A stretch of 64,000 nucleotides of DNA, from NCBI GenBank assembly GCA_910578335.1, contig CAJTPU010000008.1, forward strand, positions 24,920 through 88,919. The letters run 5' to 3'. Below, one piece after another: positions 33,114-41,768 of this stretch (positions within the stretch are counted from its first letter, which is position 1; each line of letters starts with the position of its first letter). The position numbers and the translations under genes are program-made. This DNA is from an uncultured Lachnospiraceae bacterium (GTDB taxonomy: Bacteria; Bacillota; Clostridia; Lachnospirales; Lachnospiraceae). The notes below the pieces were generated by a model that was not told where the DNA came from, made no database searches, and worked only from the letters and a program-made list of their open reading frames with translations.

Positions 33114-36100
33114 GAATGCCAATGTGAAGAGAGTAATGGTAATCGGCTCCGGCCCGATTGTCATCGGACAGGCGGCGGAGTTTGATTATGCGGGTACGCA
33201 GGCGTGCCGCTCCTTAAAAGAGGAGGGCGTGGAGGTTATCCTGGTAAACTCCAATCCGGCGACCATTATGACGGATAAGGATATTGCGGACAAGGTCTAT
33301 ATCGAGCCGCTTACCATCAAGGTATTGGAGCAGATTATCGAAAAGGAAAAGCCGGATTCCATACTGCCGACTCTTGGCGGGCAGGCAGGGCTGAATCTGG
33401 GCATGGAGCTGGAAGAATCCGGCTTCTTAAAGAGCCACCATGTGCAGCTTTTGGGGACGACTGCGGCAACCATCCGCAATGCGGAAGGGCGGCAGGAGTT
33501 TAAGGATTTGATGGAGCGCATCGGGGAGCCCTGCGCGGCTTCCGAGGTGGTGGAAAACGTGGAGGACGGCATCGCTTTTGTGGGCAAAATCGGCTATCCG
33601 GTGGTGCTGCGTCCCGCTTATACGCTGGGCGGTTCAGGCGGCGGCATCGCCCACAACCAGACGGAGCTTGTGGAAATACTGGAAAACGGGCTCAGGCTTT
33701 CCCGTGTGGGGCAGGTGCTTGTGGAGCGCTGTATTGCCGGCTGGAAGGAAATCGAGTACGAGGTTATGCGCGATGGTGCGGGCAACTGTATTACCGTGTG
33801 TAACATGGAAAATATAGACCCGGTGGGTGTACATACCGGGGACAGTATCGTGGTGGCGCCCTCCCAGACCTTGAGCGATAAAGAGTATCAGATGCTTCGA
33901 AGCTCGGCGTTAAACATCATTAATGAGCTGGAGATTACCGGCGGCTGTAATGTGCAGTTTGCCCTTCATCCCACCAGTTTTGAATACTGCGTTATCGAGG
34001 TAAATCCAAGGGTAAGCCGTTCTTCCGCTTTGGCGAGCAAGGCGACGGGGTATCCGATTGCAAAGGTGGCGGCAAAGATTGCGCTGGGGTATACGCTGGA
34101 CGAGATTAAAAATGCCATTACCGGCAAGACCTACGCCAGCTTTGAGCCTGCGCTGGATTACTGCGTAGTCAAGATGCCAAGGCTTCCCTTTGACAAATTT
34201 ATCACAGCGAAGAGAACCCTCACCACGCAGATGAAGGCGACGGGAGAGGTGATGAGTATCTGCACCAATTTCGAGGGTGCGCTGATGAAGGCAATCCGCT
34301 CTTTGGAGCAGCATGTGGACTGCCTGCTTGACTACGATTTTTCCGCATTGTCCGCCGACGAGCTGCGGGACAGGCTGAAAATTGTGGACGACCAGAGAAT
34401 CTGGGTGATTGCGGAGGCGTTAAGAAAAGGGCTTACCTATGAGGAAATCCATGCAATTACCATGATTGATATCTGGTTTATCGACAAGCTGGCTGTTTTG
34501 GTGGAGATGGAGGAGACGCTAAAGAGCGAGCCGCTGACACCGGCGCTTTTAAGGGAAGCAAAGAGGCTGGAGTTTTCCGACAAGGTAATCGGCAGGCTGA
34601 CAGGTATGGCGGAAAGCGACGTTAAGGCTATGCGTTATGAAAACGGCATAACGGCGGTATTTAAGATTGTAGATACCTGTGCGGCGGAATTTGCGGCAAG
34701 TACGCCCTACTATTATTCCACCTTTGGCGGGGAGAGCGAGGCGGCTCCCTCAAAGGGCAGGAAAAAAGTGCTGGTGCTGGGCTCCGGTCCCATCCGCATT
34801 GGGCAGGGAATCGAGTTTGACTACTGCTCCGTGCATGCTACGTGGGCGTTTTCGCGGGCGGGTTATGAGACGATTATTATCAACAACAATCCGGAGACGG
34901 TGAGCACGGACTTTGATATTGCGGACAAGCTGTATTTTGAGCCGCTGACGCCGGAGGATGTGGAAAATATTGTAAATGTAGAACAGCCGGACGGCGCGGT
35001 AGTGCAGTTTGGCGGGCAGACAGCCATTAAGCTGACGGAAAGCCTGATGAAGATGGGCGTGCCCATTTTAGGTACAAAAGCGGAAGATGTGGATGCCGCG
35101 GAGGACAGGGAGCTGTTTGACGCTATTTTACAACAGACGGGTATCCCCCGCGCGGCAGGCGGCACGGTCTACACCGCGGAGGAGGCAAAGGAGGTTGCAA
35201 ACCGCTTGGGATATCCGGTGCTGGTAAGACCTTCCTATGTGCTGGGCGGACAGGGTATGCAGATTGCCACCTCCGACGAAGAGATTGCAGTGTTTATGGA
35301 AATCATCAACCGAATCGCGCAGGACCATCCCATCCTTGTGGACAAATACCTGCAGGGCAAGGAGATTGAGGTGGACGCGGTGTGCGACGGTACGGATATC
35401 CTGATTCCCGGAATTATGGAGCATATCGAGCGGACGGGTATTCATTCCGGCGACTCCATCTCCGTATATCCGGCACCCACCATAGACAGGGAAGTGAAGG
35501 AAAAAATTGCGGAGTATACCCGCAGGCTTGCCGCGGCGCTGCACGTCAAGGGGCTTATCAACATTCAGTTTATTGCAATCGGCACGGAGGTTTACGTGAT
35601 AGAGGTCAATCCCCGTTCTTCCCGTACCGTGCCCTATATCAGTAAGGTGACGGGGATTCCCATCGTGGATTTGGCGACGGAGGTCATTATCGGCAAAACC
35701 ATACGGGAGCTGGGGTACGAGCCGGGACTGCAGCCGGAGGCGGACTATTTTGCCATCAAGATGCCGGTATTCTCCTTTGAAAAAATACGGGGCGCGGAAA
35801 TCAGCTTGGGACCGGAGATGAAGTCTACGGGAGAGTGTCTTGGCATTGCAAAGGATTTCAACGAAGCGCTCTATAAGGCGTTTCTGGGCGCAGGTGTTGT
35901 GCTGCCCAAGCATAAGCAGATGATTATCACGGTAAAGGATGCGGACAAGGGCGAGGCGATTGAAATCGGACGCAGGTTTGAAAAGCTGGGATACACAATT
36001 TATGCCACCAGAAGTACTGCCGCGGCACTGAATGAGGCGGGTGTGAAAGCGCGCAGGGTCAACAAGATTTCGCAGGAGTCGCCTACGGTGATGGATTTGA

Positions 36101-36303
36101 TTTTAGGACACAAGATAGACCTTGTCATCGACACTCCCACGCAGGGGCGGGATAAGTCAAGGGACGGCTTTTTAATCAGGCGTACTTCCATCGAAACCGG
36201 CGTGAACTGTATTACGGCGATGGATACGGCGCGTGCGCTTGTCACCAGCATGGAAAATGCCGGCGGAGAGCTGACGCTTGTAGACGTGGCTTCTCTTTCA
36301 TAA
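33106..36303 (+). CDS. carB: Carbamoyl-phosphate synthase large subunit
   Basis: A 1065-residue protein of normal family length. It catalyses formation of carbamoyl phosphate from bicarbonate, ammonia and two ATP. The duplicated synthetase halves are evident: IGSGPIVIGQAAEFDYAG at the start and LGSGPIRIGQGIEFDYCS near residue 558 open the two halves. Each has an ATP-grasp domain (RPAYTLGGSGGG and RPSYVLGGQGMQ). A C-terminal MGS-like allosteric domain (about 940-1065) is present. Starts within the end of carA, translationally coupled, and is followed by a strong terminator. Confidence 0.97.
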   Translation: MPKNANVKRVMVIGSGPIVIGQAAEFDYAGTQACRSLKEEGVEVILVNSNPATIMTDKDIADKVYIEPLTIKVLEQIIEKEKPDSILPTLGGQAGLNLGMELEESGFLKSHHVQLLGTTAATIRNAEGRQEFKDLMERIGEPCAASEVVENVEDGIAFVGKIGYPVVLRPAYTLGGSGGGIAHNQTELVEILENGLRLSRVGQVLVERCIAGWKEIEYEVMRDGAGNCITVCNMENIDPVGVHTGDSIVVAPSQTLSDKEYQMLRSSALNIINELEITGGCNVQFALHPTSFEYCVIEVNPRVSRSSALASKATGYPIAKVAAKIALGYTLDEIKNAITGKTYASFEPALDYCVVKMPRLPFDKFITAKRTLTTQMKATGEVMSICTNFEGALMKAIRSLEQHVDCLLDYDFSALSADELRDRLKIVDDQRIWVIAEALRKGLTYEEIHAITMIDIWFIDKLAVLVEMEETLKSEPLTPALLREAKRLEFSDKVIGRLTGMAESDVKAMRYENGITAVFKIVDTCAAEFAASTPYYYSTFGGESEAAPSKGRKKVLVLGSGPIRIGQGIEFDYCSVHATWAFSRAGYETIIINNNPETVSTDFDIADKLYFEPLTPEDVENIVNVEQPDGAVVQFGGQTAIKLTESLMKMGVPILGTKAEDVDAAEDRELFDAILQQTGIPRAAGGTVYTAEEAKEVANRLGYPVLVRPSYVLGGQGMQIATSDEEIAVFMEIINRIAQDHPILVDKYLQGKEIEVDAVCDGTDILIPGIMEHIERTGIHSGDSISVYPAPTIDREVKEKIAEYTRRLAAALHVKGLINIQFIAIGTEVYVIEVNPRSSRTVPYISKVTGIPIVDLATEVIIGKTIRELGYEPGLQPEADYFAIKMPVFSFEKIRGAEISLGPEMKSTGECLGIAKDFNEALYKAFLGAGVVLPKHKQMIITVKDADKGEAIEIGRRFEKLGYTIYATRSTAAALNEAGVKARRVNKISQESPTVMDLILGHKIDLVIDTPTQGRDKSRDGFLIRRTSIETGVNCITAMDTARALVTSMENAGGELTLVDVASLS

Positions 36304-36312
36304 CGGTAAGGC

Positions 36313-36338
36313 AAAAGGGGCAGGCGGCTGCCCCTTTT
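36313..36338 (+). terminator. Rho-independent terminator after carB
   Basis: AAAAGGGGCAG and CTGCCCCTTTT form a perfect 11-bp stem with a GCGG tetraloop, ten bases after the carB stop codon. Confidence 0.9.
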
Positions 36339-36419
36339 ATGAACCGTGGGAAAGGGAGCGGGGTGTAAGCGGCGGAAAAAGATAAGGACGGACAAAAAGA
36401 AGCAGGGAGGAAAAAGGCT

Positions 36420-37046
36420 ATGACAAACAAAGAGCGAAGAGATGCCGGAATGGCATATATCTCGGACGACAGTATTTTTGAAGAGCAGGCGGCGTGTAGG
36501 AAAATCCTGCAGAAATTAAATTTTATGGACAGGTCTGATTTCGCGGGAATCAGCGAGGTGGTAAAGGAGCTTTTGGGAAAATCGGAGGGCGCTTTTATCA
36601 ATCCCCCTTTTTACTGTGACTATGGAAAGCATATTGAAGTGGGAAAAAATTTTTTTGCCAACTACAACTGCACATTTTTGGACGTTGCCAAAATAAGGAT
36701 TGGGGACAACTGCCAGATAGCGCCCAATGTGGCGATTTACACGGCGGGGCATCCGGTGCATCCTGACACCCGCAACTCTGCTTATGAGTACGGCAAGGAA
36801 GTAACCATAGGGGACAATGTATGGATTGGGGGCAACACGGTTGTCTGTCCGGGTGTGCGTATCGGGGACAATGCGGTAATCGGCGCAGGCAGCGTGGTGA
36901 CGAAGGATATACCGGACTGGTGCATTGCTGCCGGCAATCCCTGCAAGGTTATCCGTCGCATCACGGAGACAGACAGGCGGAAGCTGTTTCGTGGTGAGGA
37001 GATTGATGAAGAGGCATGGAAAGTGATTGAGGAGGTATCACAATGA
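36420..37046 (+). CDS. Maltose/galactoside O-acetyltransferase-like (LbH hexapeptide) enzyme
   Basis: A 208-residue left-handed beta-helix acetyltransferase. N-terminal helical Mac domain (KERRDAGMAYISDDSIFEEQA, residues 4-24) then hexapeptide repeats with NYNCTFLDVAKIRIGDN, catalytic His in YTAGHPVH, and the loop GDNVWIGGNTVVCPGVRIG. These enzymes transfer acetyl from acetyl-CoA to the 6-OH of maltose, galactosides or related sugars, thought to aid efflux of non-metabolised sugars. ATG follows AGGGAGGAAA. The stop overlaps the start of the next gene (ATGA). Confidence 0.88.
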   Translation: MTNKERRDAGMAYISDDSIFEEQAACRKILQKLNFMDRSDFAGISEVVKELLGKSEGAFINPPFYCDYGKHIEVGKNFFANYNCTFLDVAKIRIGDNCQIAPNVAIYTAGHPVHPDTRNSAYEYGKEVTIGDNVWIGGNTVVCPGVRIGDNAVIGAGSVVTKDIPDWCIAAGNPCKVIRRITETDRRKLFRGEEIDEEAWKVIEEVSQ

Positions 37047-37663
37047 AAGTTTTAATGTTAAACGGAAGCAGTAAACCAAACGGCAATACTTACATAGCGC
37101 TGCAGGAAGTCGGACAGCAGCTTGCACGGGAGGGCATCGAATACGAGATATTCCAGATGGGCGCAGAGCCGGTCAGGGACTGTATCGGCTGCGGCGGCTG
37201 TTCGGAAAAAGGCTGTGTGTTTCAGGAGGACAAGGTAAACGAATTTATTGCAAAGGCAAAGGAGGCGGACGGCTTTGTCTTTGGGACGCCGGTCTATTAT
37301 GCCCATCCCAGCGGACGTATCCAGTCCTTTTTAGACCGGGTATTTTACAGCAGCAGTCGGGCGTTTGCCTTTAAACCCGGGGCTTCGGTGGCTGTGGCAA
37401 GAAGAGGGGGCACAAGCGCTTCCTTTGACGTGCTGAATAAATATTTTGGAATTGCCCAGATGCCTGTTGTCGGTTCGACCTACTGGAACAGCGTGCACGG
37501 ACGCACGCCGGGGGAAGCGTCGCAGGATGCGGAAGGACTGCAGACTATGCGGAATCTGGCAAAAAATATGGCGTGGATGTTAAAATGCTTTGCTCTTGGC
37601 AGGGAAAACGGTGTGAGCCTGCCGGATACGGAGACAGGAATCCGGACGAATTTTATCCGGTGA
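37043..37663 (+). CDS. NAD(P)H-dependent flavodoxin-fold reductase with CxxCxxxxxC site
   Basis: A 206-residue flavodoxin-like protein. The FMN phosphate loop is LNGSSKPNGNTY, the second FMN contact is GTPVYYAHPSG, and a cysteine cluster CIGCGGCSEKGC lies between them. The cysteine cluster resembles iron-sulfur flavoproteins or disulfide-forming NADPH:FMN oxidoreductases (NQO/IsfA group). Likely a cytoplasmic redox enzyme; partner unknown. Coupled to the acetyltransferase by ATGA overlap and ten bases ahead of the next gene, so these form one transcript. Confidence 0.85.
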   Translation: MKVLMLNGSSKPNGNTYIALQEVGQQLAREGIEYEIFQMGAEPVRDCIGCGGCSEKGCVFQEDKVNEFIAKAKEADGFVFGTPVYYAHPSGRIQSFLDRVFYSSSRAFAFKPGASVAVARRGGTSASFDVLNKYFGIAQMPVVGSTYWNSVHGRTPGEASQDAEGLQTMRNLAKNMAWMLKCFALGRENGVSLPDTETGIRTNFIR

Positions 37664-37673
37664 GGGAGAGAGT

Positions 37674-38096
37674 ATGTCGGAAAAAGGAAAAAAGAAAAAA
37701 ATCAATAAGGGGGCGTCAAAGGCGCTGCCCCATAAGGAAGAGAGTTTAAGCTTTCTCTATATGCTGCCGGCGGAGGCGGATGTGCGCGCGCTCGCAGAGG
37801 CGCTTGACTTTTTGGACGAAGCGGCGGTAGAAATCTGGACGGAAATCAATCTGATGGAGCTTACGCTGTTGGGCGGTGCCATGACCTTCGAGGATATGAT
37901 GGCTGATATGCAGGGGGAGACGGATGCCTCGCTGCTTGCGGCGCTTCAGGTAAAGCAGGTTTATGCGTGCGATTATGAAGCGCGGGACAGGGAAGCGGTC
38001 AGGCGGATTATGGAAGAGCTGATAGAAAAGCTGGGCGGCTTTATCGCTTCGGATACCGAAGATTTCAGACCGTTTCTGCAGCCGGGAGAGCTGTGA
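37674..38096 (+). CDS. Conserved hypothetical protein upstream of queH
   Basis: A 140-residue acidic protein with a Lys-rich N terminus (EKGKKKKINKG). The body has alternating helices rich in Glu/Leu and no motif or membrane segment. I do not recognise it. It overlaps the start of queH and follows the flavodoxin gene by ten bases, so it is probably co-expressed with both, but no functional link can be argued. Confidence 0.7.
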   Translation: MSEKGKKKKINKGASKALPHKEESLSFLYMLPAEADVRALAEALDFLDEAAVEIWTEINLMELTLLGGAMTFEDMMADMQGETDASLLAALQVKQVYACDYEARDREAVRRIMEELIEKLGGFIASDTEDFRPFLQPGEL

Positions 38097-38737
38097 TGAA
38101 CGCGCGCAATTATCAGAAGGAGCTGGAGAAGCTGCTTCTAAAGGCGGAATGGGCAAAAATGGAAGGTTGTGAAGCACCCCGGCTTTTTTTGCATAGCTGC
38201 TGCGCGCCCTGCAGTAGTTATGTGCTAAAGTATCTGCGGCGCCATTTTGAAATCACGGTTTTTTATTACAATCCCAATATCTCCGAGCAGGAAGAGTACC
38301 GTAAGCGGATGGAGGAGCAAAAGCGGCTGATAGAGATTTATAACAAAGAGGAAAGCGGCAGGGAAGGGGGGTATCCCATATCTGTTGTAGAGGGCGATTA
38401 TGAGCCGGAGGTTTTCTTTGCCGCGGCAAAGGACTACCGTGATTGTCCGGAGGGAGGAGAGCGCTGCTTTTTGTGTTATGAACTGCGTCTGAAAAAGACG
38501 GCGGAATGCGCTGCAGCCGGCGGCTTTGACTATTTTTGCACGACGCTGTCCGTCAGTCCTTTGAAAAATGCGGCAAAGCTGAATGAAATAGGAGAACGGC
38601 TTTCCGATGAAACGGGGGTGCGCTGGCTTCCTTCCGACTTTAAGAAAAAAGAGGGGTATAAGCAGTCCGTTGCGCTGTCGAAGGCGTATGGGCTGTACCG
38701 ACAGAATTATTGCGGCTGTGTTTATTCAAAGCGTTAG
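38096..38737 (+). CDS. queH: Epoxyqueuosine reductase QueH
   Basis: A 213-residue member of the QueH (former DUF208) family, which carries out the last step of queuosine synthesis in tRNA, reducing epoxyqueuosine with a 4Fe-4S cluster. Conserved cysteines are visible: the CC pair in LHSCCAPCSSY, RCFLCYELRL and the late pair in YCGCVYSKR, along with the family segments FYYNPNISEQEEY and TTLSVSPLKN. A GTG one codon earlier (38093) is also possible; GGGAGAG favours 38096. Four-base type overlap with the gene upstream. Stand-alone relative to other que genes in this window. Confidence 0.92.
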   Translation: MNARNYQKELEKLLLKAEWAKMEGCEAPRLFLHSCCAPCSSYVLKYLRRHFEITVFYYNPNISEQEEYRKRMEEQKRLIEIYNKEESGREGGYPISVVEGDYEPEVFFAAAKDYRDCPEGGERCFLCYELRLKKTAECAAAGGFDYFCTTLSVSPLKNAAKLNEIGERLSDETGVRWLPSDFKKKEGYKQSVALSKAYGLYRQNYCGCVYSKR

Positions 38738-38744
38738 AAAAGAC

Positions 38745-38773
38745 TTGTCAGATACATCAAAAACGGATATGAT
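38745..38773 (+). promoter_or_regulatory. Promoter of argS
   Basis: TTGTCA (38745-38750), 17-base spacer, TATGAT (38768-38773). The ~75-base leader contains a small hairpin (GTCTGA/TCAGAC) but no T-box features. Confidence 0.65.
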
Positions 38774-38850
38774 GATAAAAATGCCGGAAAGAGGGGAAGT
38801 CTGAGAGCTTACGTTCAGACAGTAAAAGAAGTGCGCGAAGGAGTATAACG

Positions 38851-40617
38851 ATGAAAAAGATACTGGATTTGATTTCGGAGGAAATGCAGAAGGGTTTTGT
38901 GCAGGCGGGATATGCGGGAGAGCTTGGCAGAGTTACGATTTCCAACAGACCCGATTTGTGTGAATATCAGTGCAACGGTGCGATGGCGGGCGCAAAGCAG
39001 TACAAAAAAGCGCCGCTTGTGATTGCGCAGGAGGTAGCGGCGGTTTTGCAGGAGAGCGCCGTATTTTCTGAGGTCAGCGCAGTGGCACCCGGATTTTTAA
39101 ATCTGAAGGTGCGGGAGCGTTTCCTGACGGCATACGTAAAGGCGATGCGGACAGAGGAGAAATTTGGTCTTGAAAAGCCGGAAAGCCCCAGAAAGGCAGT
39201 TATCGATTACGGCGGACCCAATATTGCGAAGCCGCTTCATGTGGGACATCTCCGCTCTGCCGTGATTGGCGAAAGTGTAAAACGGATTCTGCGCTACTGC
39301 GGGCATGAGGTTATCGGGGACATTCACCTTGGGGACTGGGGACAGCCTTTGGGGCTGGTTATCACGGAGCTAAAGGAGCGGCAGCCAACGCTTGTCTATT
39401 TTGACGAGGCGTATACGGGCGAATATCCGAAGGAAGCGCCTTTTACCATAGCGGAGCTGGAGGAAATGTATCCTGTGGCGAGCAAAAAGAGCAAGGAGGA
39501 TGCAGATTATAAGGCGAGAGCCATGGAGGTTACTTTTAAAATGCAGAGCGGCGTGCGGGGATACCGTGCTGTCTGGGAGCATATCCTGCGGGTTTCCATT
39601 GCGGACTTAAAGAAAAATTACGACCGTCTCAACGTGGAATTTGACCTCTGGAAGGGGGAGTCCGATGTTCATGAGATGATTCCCGGTATGGTGGAATATA
39701 TGAAGCGGGAAGGATATGCCCATGAGAGTGAGGGCGCGCTGGTGGTGGACGTAAAAGAGGAGAACGATGTAAAGGAGATTCCGCCCTGTATGATTCTAAA
39801 GTCGGACGGTGCGGCGCTTTATAATACTACCGATTTGGCGACAATACAGGACCGCATGAACAATATACATCCGGATGAAATCATATATCTGACGGACAAG
39901 CGGCAGGAGCTCTATTTTGAACAGGTATTCCGCTGCGCGAGAAAGACAAAGCTGGTGGAGCCTGAGACAAAGCTTATCTGGATAGGATTTGGCACCATGA
40001 ACGGCAAGGACGGCAAGCCCTTTAAGACCCGTGACGGCGGCGTGATGCGCTTAGAGGTGCTGTTGCAGGAAACCATTGACGAAATGTACCGGAAGATAAC
40101 GGAAAACAGAGAGATGCCCGAAAAAGAGGCACAGCATACGGCGCAGACGATTGCGCTTTCCGCTTTAAAATACGGCGACTTGTCCAATCAGGCTTCCAAG
40201 GACTATATGTTTGACATGGAGCGTTTTACCTCCTTTGAGGGAGATACCGGACCATATATCCTTTATACCATTGTGCGTATCAAGTCCATTCTTGCAAAGT
40301 ATGGAGAGCAGGGAGGGAAAGTGTCTGCGGAGGCGCTTTTGGATGCAGAGAGCGAGTCGGAGAAGGCGCTTGTCATGCAGCTTACCATGTTCAACACCAT
40401 GATGGAAAATGCCTGTGCAGAGCTTGCACCCCATAAGGTCTGCACTTATATCTATGATTTGGCAAACGCCTTTAACCGCTTTTACCATGAGACCAAGATA
40501 CTGGCAGAGGAGAACGGGGAGAGAAAGGCAGGGCTGATAGCGCTGTTAGTACTGACAAGGGATGTTTTGGAGGCATGTATTGACGTGCTGGGATTTTCGG
40601 CGCCGGAGAGAATGTAG
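38851..40617 (+). CDS. argS: Arginyl-tRNA synthetase
   Basis: A 588-residue class I aminoacyl-tRNA synthetase. It charges tRNA-Arg with arginine. The N-terminal Add-1 tRNA-binding domain (residues 1-110), the HIGH-type motif HVGH at residues 130-133 in GGPNIAKPLHVGHLRS, the WGQPLG segment, the KMSK-equivalent loop (GKPFKTRDGGVM) and the C-terminal DALR anticodon-binding domain (from ~470) are all in place. Has its own promoter and AAGGAG ribosome site. Length is normal for the family. Confidence 0.96.
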   Translation: MKKILDLISEEMQKGFVQAGYAGELGRVTISNRPDLCEYQCNGAMAGAKQYKKAPLVIAQEVAAVLQESAVFSEVSAVAPGFLNLKVRERFLTAYVKAMRTEEKFGLEKPESPRKAVIDYGGPNIAKPLHVGHLRSAVIGESVKRILRYCGHEVIGDIHLGDWGQPLGLVITELKERQPTLVYFDEAYTGEYPKEAPFTIAELEEMYPVASKKSKEDADYKARAMEVTFKMQSGVRGYRAVWEHILRVSIADLKKNYDRLNVEFDLWKGESDVHEMIPGMVEYMKREGYAHESEGALVVDVKEENDVKEIPPCMILKSDGAALYNTTDLATIQDRMNNIHPDEIIYLTDKRQELYFEQVFRCARKTKLVEPETKLIWIGFGTMNGKDGKPFKTRDGGVMRLEVLLQETIDEMYRKITENREMPEKEAQHTAQTIALSALKYGDLSNQASKDYMFDMERFTSFEGDTGPYILYTIVRIKSILAKYGEQGGKVSAEALLDAESESEKALVMQLTMFNTMMENACAELAPHKVCTYIYDLANAFNRFYHETKILAEENGERKAGLIALLVLTRDVLEACIDVLGFSAPERM

Positions 40618-40651
40618 GGCGGAAAGAAAAGAAAGGAAGGGAGACACTAGT

Positions 40652-41713
40652 ATGCAGACAGGAAACAGTATTGCAATCCCTGCGATTTTAAAGGTGGGGA
40701 AGGGTGCCTTAAACGGCATTGGCACCTATCTGAAGGAGGCGCGCCTTAAGCAGGTGGTAATTTATTTTGGCAACGGTCTGATTGATATGTTTGGCATGGG
40801 CGTTATGCAGTCCTTGAAGGAGGCGGGCGTCACGGTTTTGGAGTACAGGGAACTTGATACGGTGGATATCGACGATATCATAACACTTGCTTTTTCTCTT
40901 CCCGTCCATACGCAGGCGGTGGTTTCCATCGGCGGCGGCAAGGTGATTGACGCGGGGAAATATGCGGCGTTTTTGAAGAACCTGCCCTTTATCAGCGTGC
41001 CCACGTCAAGCTCCAGCGACGGTTTTTCCAGTGCCAGCGCTTCTCTGGTTGTGGACGGCAGAAGGGCTTCCGTGCCGGCAAGGGTGGCTTACGGCATCGT
41101 GGTGGATACGGAGGTAATCAAAACGGCGCCGGAGAAATTTATTTATTCCGGCATCGGGGATATGATTTCCAAGATTACTTCGCTGTATGACTGGCTGTAT
41201 GAGGCATCCTTAGGGTATAGTACGTTAAACGATTATGCCATGATGATAGCCAAAAAAGCGGTGAACAGCTTTGTACGGACGCCTTTTTCCAGTATAAAGG
41301 ACGATTTATTCTTAAAGGAGCTTTTAGATTCTCTTGCCATGAGCGGCATTGCCAACGAGATTGCAGGCAGCAGCGCGCCCACCAGCGGAAGCGAGCATCT
41401 GATTTCTCATGCGCTCGACAAGTTTTTGGACAATCCCCAGCTTCACGGCGTACAGGTGGGAATCGCCACCTATATTATGAGCAAGGTGCAGGACCACCGC
41501 TATGTGCGGGTGGGTACGGTATTGCAGGAGACAGGCTTTTGGAAATATGCGGCGTCCCTGCAGATGAAGAAGGCAGATTTTATAAAGGCAATTGACATGG
41601 CGCCTTCCGTGAAGCCCTACAGGCACACTTACCTGCATGAGGAAAAGTACAGGGAAGCTGCGAAAAGGCTGGTTATGGAGGATGCAGTGCTGGCGGAAGT
41701 GCTGGCGGAATGA
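40652..41713 (+). CDS. sn-Glycerol-1-phosphate dehydrogenase-like protein (AraM/EgsA family)
   Basis: A 353-residue member of the iron/zinc alcohol dehydrogenase superfamily, EgsA/AraM branch. NAD-binding loop IGGGKVIDAGKYA, the substrate-site segment VPTSSSSDGFSSASA, and metal-binding residues in GSEHLISHALD and HGVQVG are visible. The Bacillus homologue reduces dihydroxyacetone phosphate to glycerol-1-phosphate for archaeal-type or heptaprenyl-glyceryl lipids. Longer frame upstream (from 40562) overlaps argS and lacks a ribosome site; ATG at 40652 follows AAGGAAGGG. Together with the beta-mannosidase gene 55 bases downstream it may form a transcript. Confidence 0.85.
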   Translation: MQTGNSIAIPAILKVGKGALNGIGTYLKEARLKQVVIYFGNGLIDMFGMGVMQSLKEAGVTVLEYRELDTVDIDDIITLAFSLPVHTQAVVSIGGGKVIDAGKYAAFLKNLPFISVPTSSSSDGFSSASASLVVDGRRASVPARVAYGIVVDTEVIKTAPEKFIYSGIGDMISKITSLYDWLYEASLGYSTLNDYAMMIAKKAVNSFVRTPFSSIKDDLFLKELLDSLAMSGIANEIAGSSAPTSGSEHLISHALDKFLDNPQLHGVQVGIATYIMSKVQDHRYVRVGTVLQETGFWKYAASLQMKKADFIKAIDMAPSVKPYRHTYLHEEKYREAAKRLVMEDAVLAEVLAE

Positions 41714-41768
41714 GAGAAGGCACAGCCCGTAAAAATGGAGGCAGGAACGGAAAGCAGGAGGAACAGGG

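Noticed and set aside
38774..38850. T-box riboswitch before argS
   Set aside because: Leader is too short (~75 bases) and lacks the T-box sequence; only a small hairpin is seen.
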